This document shows, in pieces, positions 43,649 through 52,379 of a stretch of 64,000 bases of DNA. The position numbers were made by a program, and so were the translations under genes. Below the pieces are notes generated by a model. The model searched no databases. It was not told the origin of the DNA and saw only the letters and a program-made list of their open reading frames with translations. Origin of the DNA: Marasmius tenuissimus (lineage: Eukaryota > Basidiomycota > Agaricomycetes > Agaricales > Marasmiaceae); contig JAQOTA010000052.1 in assembly GCA_029532415.1 (NCBI GenBank), forward strand, positions 496,001 through 560,000, in the 5' to 3' direction. Position 1 is the stretch's first letter; every line of letters begins with the position of its first letter.

Positions 43649-45276
43649 TCAGCTCATGGGCTGGTTGAATCGAGTTGGATGATACGAACCTGCCTGTTCC
43701 TTCCTGTAGTCTCGTAATTCCTTGGTCTTATCTGGCCCTTTGATCCTTCCCCACCCAGCTAAAGGTATGACAATGGCGGTCATATTGTCGTCACCGCCCA
43801 ACTCCTCGACGTACGACAAGATACGGTCGGCCGCTGCTTTAGGATCAGGAGCATCGCGAACCAGGTCCACCACTTCATCGTCTGAGATGATGGAGGAAAC
43901 CCCATCTGACACCAGTACCATGTAGGCCCATTCTTGCCCTGGGGAAGACGGAATCAATGCGATGCCAAACGCAATGCAATACGACGGCTCCCACCTTCCA
44001 ATAACTTCGTTCTGACTTCTGGTTCTGGAGTTACACCAAACTTTTTGTATTGGAGGTCACCCAGTCTAGACGTTTACGTGTTAGAGAATTGAGCCAAGGC
44101 GACAATATGACTTACCCTCGTGTATTGGCGAGTGCACCCATCCACCTGTAGAGAGTTCAGGGATCCAGGGAGAAGATTGAATTTTCGAATTGGCACATAC
44201 CTTGATTCTCCGTAAGAATCCGTAATCAGCGACGAACCCATCATGCGACGGAGGCGGGTGGATTCCACTCTAGCATCTGCGTGATGGTTTTCTGTCATTG
44301 GGACCGCTTTCCCGCCATCTGTCGAGCACAGAAGTACCCGAGTGTCACTATACAGATTATTAAGGGCACCTAAACAGTCGCAATAACACTCACCCGCAAT
44401 GTGCAACTGTCAACGCAACCTTTTTCGCCGAGAAGAAAGGAGCAGCAGGAGCGTCAAGAGCATGAAGCAGTACAAGAGACGCTGTAGCCCCGCTGTTTTG
44501 AGCTATGGGATCAGAAGATAAGTGCCTATCGACCTGGAAAATCGTGTTATCACAGTGGTAACAGGGTAAACGGGGTGGAAGTACTTCGAAGAATGTCTGT
44601 GTAGAGCGTGCTTCGAGATCCATGACAGGAGGGTTGTCTGAGTGGTTGATCCAAGGAGTTAGTGCGCCCCCTCGAAAGCGTTTGAAGTAGCCTCCAATCT
44701 CTTTTATCCATGCAAACAGCTCAGGGATCGCGTTGGGGTTGACAGATTCAAAAAGTCCGTGTAGTTCTTGTCGAAGGAATTGGGATACGGCTGAACCTCC
44801 GTGACTTCATAGCGAACATGTTAGCTAAAGCCCTTGTTGTAAGCGAACTGGAGAACTCACCCGTCATAGATACCCACAAACACGACTTGTCTCGCAAGGA
44901 GTCCACCGACACTCTCAGGATCCCAGTCAATATTGTGAGACTTCTTCACACTCAGCCGCAACTCTTCAGGATCGAGCGAAAGCGCAGCAAATGCATAGAA
45001 GTCTTCCTGATGACTGTCGTTAAACGTGAATGAACGTTAAATGGACCTGTGACGATCACTTACCTTCGATTGCCACGAGAGTTCGCAACACCTATGACTT
45101 TTGAAGAGGCGAGGGGAAGACGAACGGTTCCACCTTGATTATATATTGAGCATTGAGCACATGTAAACCAGCTTTGGATAAGGCTGACCTGGATGCGCAT
45201 AGCGTATATAATCGTGATATGAGCGAACAAACCTTTGGTTCAAGGCATTTCGGAGGGGAGAAATATTAAAGGCCAT
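43649..45276 (-). CDS. PTC6: Mitochondrial PP2C-type protein phosphatase
   Basis: This is a metal-dependent Ser/Thr phosphatase of the PPM/PP2C family, closest in layout to yeast Ptc6, which acts in the mitochondrial intermembrane space and in mitophagy. The N-terminus MAFNISPLRNALNQRFVRSY is a good presequence. After introns come VRLPLASSKVIGVANSRGNR, VFVGIYDGHGGSAVSQFLRQ (metal-binding DGHGG, about 44860), SGATASLVLLHALDAP (about 44475), HCGDTRVLLCSTDG (about 44330), NTRGLGDLQYKKFGVTPEPE, YMVLVSDGVSS (about 43890) and the closing GGDDNMTAIVIP (about 43780), so the four metal/phosphate motifs are all intact. The start codon lies 83 bp from the inner end of a MITE that occupies its promoter. 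About eight introns. Confidence 0.88.
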
Positions 45277-45348
45277 TGGGAATTCGAGCTGACCCCCCGC
45301 CCAAATGCATTGACGGCGGTGTGAAGAGAGCTTCAGGAAGACTCGGGC

Positions 45349-45358
45349 ACGGCGGAGT
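45349..45358. repeat. Left 10-bp target-site duplication (ACGGCGGAGT)
   Basis: This sequence is repeated exactly at 45927-45936, directly outside the inverted repeats of the element at 45359-45926. Together they show an insertion that duplicated 10 bp of target. Confidence 0.75.
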
Positions 45359-45926
45359 AGGGTTGAGTGAAAAACTCCCGCCGAGTTCTTGACCCATTTC
45401 TTGACTGGCACGTGCCATACCCTGGGGTTTTTGACCGGTAATTTACCAGCACGTGGCCTTCCCCTTTCGCAAAAATTCTTACCTCGCTGCCGCGAGGCCA
45501 GCGAGTTATTGGCTGAGGACGCGTAATTGGAGGTGCTACGTTACACACGAGAGTTTTGGGGGGTTTATTTTTGCCTCTAGACCTGGATTGGGCTTGTGAG
45601 ACACGTTGACACGAATTTTCCACGCGGCCCATGGGGAATCAGGATGACAATAATTTTGACAGTACTCGCTCCAAGTGGCAATCTACTTCAAGCTTCACTG
45701 CTTATTGACGCGAGCGAGCTGGTTGCTCAGCACTCACAACTCAGAGGGTATCCCGGGCCTATGTCCCTCAGTGTTCGCTATCTGAGTTCTTGCTCTCCCA
45801 TACCTGGCCAACGTGATCCAGCCTCCAGGTCAAAAACTTTTAGGCCTCTTTTTGACCGGCCACGTGACAGTAATTTACCGGTAAAAAACATTTTCGGTCA
45901 AAAACTAAAGTTTTTCCCTCAACCCT
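45359..45926. mobile_element. MITE, 568 bp, 18-bp terminal inverted repeats, 10-bp target duplication (MULE-like)
   Basis: The left end AGGGTTGAGTGAAAAACT (45359-45376) and the reverse complement of the right end AGGGTTGAGGGAAAAACT (45909-45926) differ at one base. Exact 10-bp duplications (ACGGCGGAGT) flank the element. Imperfect inverted similarity continues inside: CCGGTAATTTACC (about 45435) and its partner CCGGTAAATTAC (complement of about 45870-45881), followed on both arms by CACGTGGCC. There is no transposase or long open frame, so this is non-autonomous. Duplications of 9-11 bp are typical of Mutator-like elements; assignment is by that feature only. It sits in the 5' flank of PTC6. 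Confidence 0.8.
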
Positions 45927-45936
45927 ACGGCGGAGT
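45927..45936. repeat. Right 10-bp target-site duplication (ACGGCGGAGT)
   Basis: This is the exact copy of 45349-45358, directly following the right inverted repeat of the 568-bp element. Confidence 0.75.
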
Positions 45937-45980
45937 ACTCTTCTGATCACGTGTCGCAAATGCCTCAACATTCGACGGTC

Positions 45981-46525
45981 CAGTGTTCGCCTTAAGGTCT
46001 TAATTAAGACCTCTCAGCGAGGTTAGGTCTTAATAGCTTAATCTGGCCTTAACTTAAATTGAAAATAAGGGCATGTTAAGACCTTAATATTTCAGAGTAT
46101 CACTCACTTCTCAGAGCTGTCTCTCACCTTGACATTGATTGTCTCAATGCTAATCTCTTTAAACAACCCTCCTCAACCTCTTCCACCACTGTAACCTGTT
46201 TACATATTCAAATTGGCGCCATGTATGGGCTACAGGTCCTCCCTGCCCCACCTGGTGAGCTCTTGAAAAGTAAATCACTCCACACCCTCTGCCTCTGATC
46301 AAAAGTCCCGCATTGCCTGTATAACACTCTAAGTACTGGTAGAGATGGTCTGGAGAGTTGGAATTTGTAACCGCACTGAAAAAACCACTAGAGGATGGTC
46401 ACGTGCATGTATATGCTAAGTCTTAATTAAGACTTAACACCCGGATGAGATCAAGTTAGGCCTTAATTTCTTAAGCCATTAAGGCCTTAAACTTAATTAA
46501 GTCTTAAGTCTTAAGGCGAACACTG
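45981..46525. mobile_element. MITE-like element, 545 bp, hAT-type CAGTG ends
   Basis: The ends are perfect 16-bp inverted repeats: CAGTGTTCGCCTTAAG at 45981-45996, and CTTAAGGCGAACACTG at 46510-46525. Subterminal regions are crowded with TTAA-rich palindromes, including perfect ones of 18 bp at 45995-46012 (AGGTCTTAATTAAGACCT) and 20 bp at 46417-46436. ATTCGAC occurs on both sides (45970-45976 and 46526-46532), although on the left four bases (ggtc) separate it from the terminus, so the 8-bp duplication usual for hAT elements is imperfect. CAGTG ends fit the hAT superfamily. There is no coding capacity. Confidence 0.7.
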
Positions 46526-47148
46526 ATTCGACCACCACCACCAACGGCACTATCATCATGCATCATGGTCCAGGCCCATTGCCAACACCACCAATGACAA
46601 CAGGGTCCGTCGACGCAAGGACAGATCCTTTTTTCCTCTTCAGTAACTTGATCCGCCTTCGTCAACTTGACTCCTTACGCTGATAATAATATGACGCTAA
46701 TGACGCTAACTTCGCTGTATTTCACACCCCGTCTCTATTCTCTCCATCGTGCACAAATTTCAAATCCTTTGGTGGCTTGAACTTGGCATCCCCGCACGTA
46801 GTTCTGTGTGGTCATGAAAGCCCATCCTATAGCCATTGGGCGAGGTATCACAAAAGACTCAGACCGTGAGCCACTCCAGCTGATAAGTACGTTCCTCAGT
46901 CGAATATTTAGGGACAGTCGCATCTATTGTCAGTCTCGCCTACTCCAAACGGGAGGACAATATAACGCGATCTACTCATTCGGGGCTTGATTTTTTCTCC
47001 GTTGAATTTAGTTTCCTAACAGTCCTTGACATGTGAACTCGATTTTATAATGTAGGGTACCAGGAAGAACCCACATCCGATCGCCTTGATCGAATATTCG
47101 AAGCACTAATAAAGATACGAGTATTGACCGACTTTCCCCGCTCAAACC
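46526..47148. other. 5' flank of the GPCR gene
   Basis: This 623-bp stretch follows the second MITE. It begins with a CCACCA-rich run (about 46531) and holds a TATA-like TATAAT at 47047. A short minus-strand open frame (46735-46923) has no recognised features. I see nothing else. Confidence 0.4.
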
Positions 47149-48947
47149 ATGTCTTCGAGAGGCTCTGACGATGCCTCAGACGCTAACACCTTCAGTTTCG
47201 GAGTGCGCTTGGGCGTCGTGTTCATCGTCCAGTCAGCGTTCTTGTCGGCCCTAGCGGCCTTCTCCCTTTTTGCATACATCACGGTGGGCATTAACATCCT
47301 TCCATGCGTCATTTTTCGTCGCTGAAATCTCTCCAGTACTCAGCTGCATCCACTCGCCGAACATGGACTCGATCGACGCACTTTCGTTACTATCTTGTGA
47401 ACCTCCTCATATCGGACCTAATACAGGCAATCGGTAGGAATACAGCGAGCCTCACCGCCATCTATGATCTAGTGTTCGCTGACGTTCAGCCTAGCGGGCC
47501 TTCTAAGCATACGATGGGTATCCGAGGGGGTGAGTTAGCTCCGAAGATAGCCACATCACCCTCGGGCTGACATCACAACCATTACAACAGCGAATCAGTG
47601 AAGGACCGCTGTGCACGCTTCAAGGCAAGACTCTTTTCGGGCAGAATTTCCTGACGTGCTCTTGACTTCTGGATAGGCATGCTGATACAAATTGGGGACG
47701 TAGGAGTCGCTCTCACGTAAGTACCAAAGCTTCCTATACATCATGCAATCATTAACCATTGCTCTTGAACAGGTCTCTTGTGAGTCGAGAAAAGCAGACC
47801 TTTGAACCCACTAAATTTGTCCAAGGTTATCGCGTTTCAAACGTTCCTCGTGCTAGTATTCCGCGCGAATCCTCCGCATTATGTTGCCGTGATAGTCCTC
47901 GCAGCAATCTGGACTCTCATAGCGTTGATGGTGGGCGTAAACATGGGCCTACATGGTAAAAACCGTTTTTACGGTGATACGCAGTATTGTGAGCCTAATA
48001 CTTCACGTCTTTACAGCGGAGGGCTGATCGTCTGTCATTATACAGGGTGTTGGATTACCGAAAGTTACCCAAAGGAACGTATAGCGACCGATTACTTCTG
48101 GCTGTGGCTTGCGGCCGCGCTAAACCTCGTTTTCTATCTTGCGATCGTGCTCGTTCTACAAGGTACTTGAGATGTCTCCGCTTTTCTTCCTTCGAATTCA
48201 ATTCGCCTTTCAGGGTTTGTGGTTGTTGGCAGGGGACGTGTCTCGTTTAGACAGATCCCAAAGCGACAGACCTCACTGGTGAGCAGTGTGGCCAGTACTG
48301 AGAGTACATCAAGGAGATTCGTGGCTTTACAGATGCTATTGTAAGCTTTCTCTCCATCGCTTCTTGTATGTATGAAACTGAGGGCCAATTCAATCAATCG
48401 TAGTTATCCCCTGGTCTACATCATTACCATCCTGCCGATATGTATCGTCCGATGGCTACACTACGCTGGTAGATCGATTCCATTTCCAGCGACCGCATTT
48501 GCTGCAATCTTGTTCTTTTCGTCCGGACTATTCAATGTGTGCCTCTTCGTGTACACCAGACCAAAGCTACTACCACGGCGAGAACGAAGGCGTCGGAGCC
48601 AGCTGTTTGAAGACGCCACAGTGGCGGAGCTGGGGGATATTCACGAAGTCAAAGTCCTGCAAAACGCGTCTTTCCCTGTGGCAGCTCCAACCTGTCTGTA
48701 TGCCTCTTCGGAACGTCATTCTTTAGCTTTATCACCCACGGATTCGAGCTGGGGCTCTCCCATTGAGCAGACGGATACACAAGCCCCGCCCCTCCCAGCT
48801 CAGCGGTATAAATCGACGTCTACACCAATCCACAGGCGACAAACTCAGTTGCCAATTTCACCATCTTCCATGCCAACGGGCTCCCAATCGTTCACGCAAC
48901 TCGAAGAGCCCTCCGTTCCACCTAAGGCGTACGGATATGCAGTTTGA
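47149..48947 (+). CDS. Git3/Gpr1-like G-protein-coupled receptor
   Basis: This is a seven-helix receptor of the fungal Git3/Gpr1 (cAMP-receptor-like) class that senses nutrients and signals to Galpha/cAMP-PKA at the plasma membrane. Exons give MSSRGSDDASDANTFSFGVR, TM1 (LGVVFIVQSAFLSALAAFSL), TM2 (FRYYLVNLLISDLIQAIG, about 47380), TM3 (LIQIGDVGVALTSLVIAFQT, about 47685-47830), TM4 (YVAVIVLAAIWTLIALMVGV, about 47880), the Cys/Trp-bearing loop WCWITESYPKERIATDYFWL (about 48043), TM5 (LWLAAALNLVFYLAIVLVLQ), TM6 (YPLVYIITILPICIVRWLHY, about 48405) and TM7 (AAILFFSSGLFNVCLFVYTR, about 48505). A Ser/Thr/Pro-rich cytosolic tail of about 140 residues follows and suits phosphorylation control. About eight introns. 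The ligand is unknown. Confidence 0.85.
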
Positions 48948-49089
48948 CGCGATGGTTGAGTCGAATATCGAATTGAATAATTACAATAGCTATCACATCA
49001 AGTATAATACTACTTACTACGTTTGATCAATGCCAATGATATCGTTCATGACGAGTATCATGTCCAGCCCCTTCTATCCTGCAAAACAA

Positions 49090-49181
49090 CCGACCTTAGC
49101 TCAGTTGGAAGAGCACAAGACTGTAATTGGATATCATTGATCGCTATCTTGGGGTCGCCTGTTCGAACCAGGCAGGTCGGA
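49090..49181 (+). tRNA. tRNA-Tyr: tRNA-Tyr (GTA) with a 19-nt intron
   Basis: The arms are: acceptor CCGACCT (49090-49096) pairing with AGGTCGG (49174-49180) plus discriminator A; D stem GCTC/GAGC; anticodon stem CAAGA/TCTTG; T stem GCCTG/CAGGC with loop TTCGAAC. The anticodon loop reads CTGTAA then, after the intron at 49127-49145, A. The anticodon is GTA, and the intron sits one base 3' of it as in all nuclear intron-bearing tRNAs. The product without the intron is 73 nt. A TTTT run at 49187-49190 can end Pol III transcription. Confidence 0.95.
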
Positions 49182-49278
49182 TAAAATTTTCCTTTTGCTG
49201 TCTACCGGTTGGAAGTGTGACGTAAACCTAAACCTGACACCGGCGGTCCAGCTCGAGCTTAAGACTCTTTCGCTATCC

Positions 49279-50158
49279 ATGGGGGGCAATCAGTCAGTCC
49301 CCAAGATTACTGCTCAAGACCGTGCGATTCTAGAGTGAGATCCTCGTTCTTCCTTCAGGCTTGGATGCTGATTCTGTTAGTCTCAAGTTACAGCGTGATA
49401 AAGTAAAGCAATACCAGAAACAGGTACATGCATCAACGAATGACATACGACACCGTACCAAGCATCTCAAGTTGTCTGTAGATTCAAACAGTATTGGACC
49501 GTGAACAAGCTATAGCCAGATCACTTCTCGCTAGCGGGCAGAAGGATAGAGCGTTGACAGCCTTGCGGCGGCGAAAGTATCAGCAGAGTTTGCTATCGAA
49601 GACGGATGGCCAGTTGGAGAATCTGGAACAGCTCGTGCGTGGCCATCTGAGAGTGCGAATATAGTCACTAACTATGTATATAGGTGTCAAGCATTGAGTT
49701 CTCGTTGATCGAAGTTTCGGTTCTGCATGGGCTGAAGCAAGGGAACGATGTGCTGAAGTCCATACACAAGGAGATGAATGTAGAGTCTGTCGAGCGACTT
49801 CTGGAGGAGACAGCTGAAGCAAGGGCATATCAGAAGGTACGTTTATACCTTGCACGTAGTGTCACCCTCATTCATTCTGGGGACGTAGGAAATCGACGAA
49901 ATGCTTGCCAACAATCTCACACTGGAGGAAGAGGACTTAGTACAAGCAGAACTTCTCGAGCTACAGGCAGATCAGGTAGACTTTACGAGCACTATGACCT
50001 TTCAGTTATTGATTTTCGTGCAGCTCAAAGCACCGGAGCAAACCCCGCAGGTCGACCAGAAAGCGGCCGACAAGTTGCCATCAGTCCCTACGACCGAGCT
50101 CGAAACACCTCAGGCCGAAGAGGAACCAGCAAAGGAACGTATCGCTATACCCGCTTAA
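49279..50158 (+). CDS. VPS20: ESCRT-III subunit Vps20/CHMP6
   Basis: Vps20 nucleates ESCRT-III filaments on endosomes by linking ESCRT-II to Snf7. The start MGGNQSVPKITAQDRAIL has Gly2 in an N-myristoylation context, as known for Vps20. Splicing at about 49335-49378 restores ILDLKLQRDKVKQYQKQ. The next exons give TVLDREQAIARSLLASGQKD, RALTALRRRKYQQSLLSKTD (about 49550), SSIEFSLIEVSVLHGLKQGN (about 49687), LKSIHKEMNVESVERLLEET and EIDEMLANNLTLEEEDLVQA (about 49888). The C-terminus is acidic (ETPQAEEEPAKERIAIPA). Six or seven exons, about 210 residues, which is the usual size. Confidence 0.95.
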
Positions 50159-50228
50159 TTCCCGATATTTTTTTGGTATCTAGAGCACATATCCATGTAA
50201 TTTACACTGTACAATACACGCGGAACGA

Positions 50229-52291
50229 CTACCAGCCCTCAAAGTCTCCGAAACCGAGCTTTCGTTTCTTCTTGGGTTCATCCAAACCAAAAGCTCCTCC
50301 TTCGGCTTGTGGTCGTTTGAGATTGAGATATTTCCCAACGCCTCCACCAGTGACGCCACCATTGGTCGAGGTAGTACCGTCTCCGCCGATTTTGAGACCA
50401 AACCAATTGGTAGTGTCGTCCACGGTCTTTTCAGGGACTTTGCTCACGGTGGTGCCATTTTGATTAGCTTCCCGGCGTGCAAGTTTCTTTGCCAGACGTT
50501 TCTTGTAGTCCTCAAAAGGGTCTTGATAACTGGGTTCGTTAAGCTGACAGCTCGAGATGGAGGCAACTTATGATACGCACATTACAATTTCCGTTATCTT
50601 GACGGGCTTAGCGGGTCGCTCCGTACCCTCTTTCCGAGGTAGTTTTTCGAGGGTATCCAGAACGTCTTCTCCGCCGACCAATTTTCCAAATACCGTGTGC
50701 TTACGGTCAAGGTGGGGCGCTGCTTTGAAGGTCAGGAACCACTGGGATCTACGGAGTACCTGTTAGCATGGCGAAAAGCTTCAGTGCAAAGAACTTACCC
50801 GTTTGTACTGGCACCCTTGTTTGCCATCGCTAAGGTACCTCGACTGTCGTGTTTTGCAGCACCTTTCAGGTCGTACTCATCTCTGAAAGGAGTGCCCCAG
50901 TATGATTCACCCCCTGCGCCAGTCCCTGTCGGATCACCTGTTTGTATCTTGGAAAGGGCCATGGTGAATATGGGTTATAGAGAGTTTAAGAGGCAGACAT
51001 ACCATGAATCCTGGCACAAGTCGGTGGAATAAGCAATCGTCATATTTTCCGGTTCGAGCCAGCATCAGGAAGTTGTAACAAGTTTTAGGTGCCTAGGGAG
51101 AATAATCAGCTCCAATATCTGTGTAAAAATGACCGGTGCCGAACCTTCTCACAGTAGAGTTCGAGGTTGAGACTTCCTCCCAAACTCGTTACGACTCGGA
51201 CATACGCCCGACGTTTGCCGACATCCTTCTCTTTGCCCTTGCCTTTTGGTGGATTGGAGATCTCCTCAAACATCAGTTCTTCCTTTCAAATGCTCAGTAT
51301 CTCTGGGAGGGTCGTCACGGAGAATGGTGCTTACTTCATCCCAGAGCAGTTTGCTTGAGTTCCCGCTTGCTGCCTGAGGATCCACAGAGGTAGAGGTCAA
51401 GGATGCTCCTGGGAGTCCGCTGGAGTATGGTGAGATGTTCCCTTGAATTTATGAGTTAGAATCAATGGATAATGAGGAAGAAAGAACCGGACTCACAAGG
51501 AACGGCCTCCTTAGCTTTCGTCGACGTCACCTGCGCCGGTTTAGCGACAGCCTTTGGTTCTGCGGCCTTCGCAGGTGCGGACGAAGTCGAAGCGCGTGGA
51601 ACGGACATCGGTGTGAAGCCATGAGGGTTTTGTAATGTTATGATATCTTGCCTACAACGTATATGAGTCAGGCCTCTCGTCCATTAGTCCATAATCTAAA
51701 CGCACTTTTTAAATGGTACATCGTTCACTAGATCCTTCCCTCCCTTGATACTTTCAGCCAGAAACACGTTCCCTGTCGTGGCAATTGCAACTATGTGCGA
51801 GTGTTCATTGAACGGTTTGAACGATATCGGGTCGTGTATCTCGCCCGTTGCCTCCTTGCGGGAGTAATGTAGTGTTATGAGATCCGCAGGCGCAAGTGGC
51901 TCGTTCGTGATAGGATGCGTGTTATTGTGCTGTCTGCGAACGAAGATGATCTCAGTAAACTCTCATGTCTGAAGCTCTTCCAGAAACGACGCACTTTAAC
52001 CACGGTATGATATTCACTAAATCGAAGACATGACCTGTACCGTCGGTATTTCGAGCACAAACTGGATGCGAGAAGGGCTGAAAGGATAGAGCACAGGAGT
52101 CAAATGGCGTCTGCGCTGCTGCCGGTGCTTGTGCTTTCCTTTTGATACGACAAATTGAGTCAGTTCTGTGAAGTCAGCTATACTCGAGCGAGAACTCACG
52201 CCTTGAAGCCTGTAGAGGATGAATGAGAACCAAACATTCCCGTATGTTCGGCATGAGTGATATAAAGCTTATTGCTGTTGCCATGACCCAT
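50229..52291 (-). CDS. PPIL2: Spliceosome-associated U-box cyclophilin (PPIL2/Cyp8 family)
   Basis: This is a nuclear peptidyl-prolyl isomerase-like protein with an N-terminal U-box. Exons give [30 protein letters not shown], then the U-box ([20 protein letters not shown], about 52070; [32 protein letters not shown], about 51900). [20 protein letters not shown] and [20 protein letters not shown] (about 51625) follow. The cyclophilin domain follows with [34 protein letters not shown] (about 51020), [20 protein letters not shown] (about 50925), [20 protein letters not shown] (about 50810) and [20 protein letters not shown] (about 50680). It ends [13 protein letters not shown]. The conserved N-terminal [15 protein letters not shown] is diagnostic of this family. 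The start lies 88 bp from the divergent PPR gene start. Confidence 0.93.
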
Positions 52292-52379
52292 CCTGAGCGC
52301 GAATAATCAGAGGAAGGAGGCGTTGGTGATCGTGGTTGTAGAGAAAAGTTGAGTGAGTTATGTAACGAGGACAGTATAC

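Noticed and set aside
45277..47148. CRISPR-like array suggested by repeated TTAA-rich units
   Set aside because: The units are palindromes in the subterminal parts of a hAT-type element, not regularly spaced direct repeats, and the genome is fungal.
51051..51061. GGTTCGAGCCA resembling a tRNA B box
   Set aside because: No matching A box or cloverleaf arms; the minus strand here encodes the cyclophilin domain ([14 protein letters not shown]).
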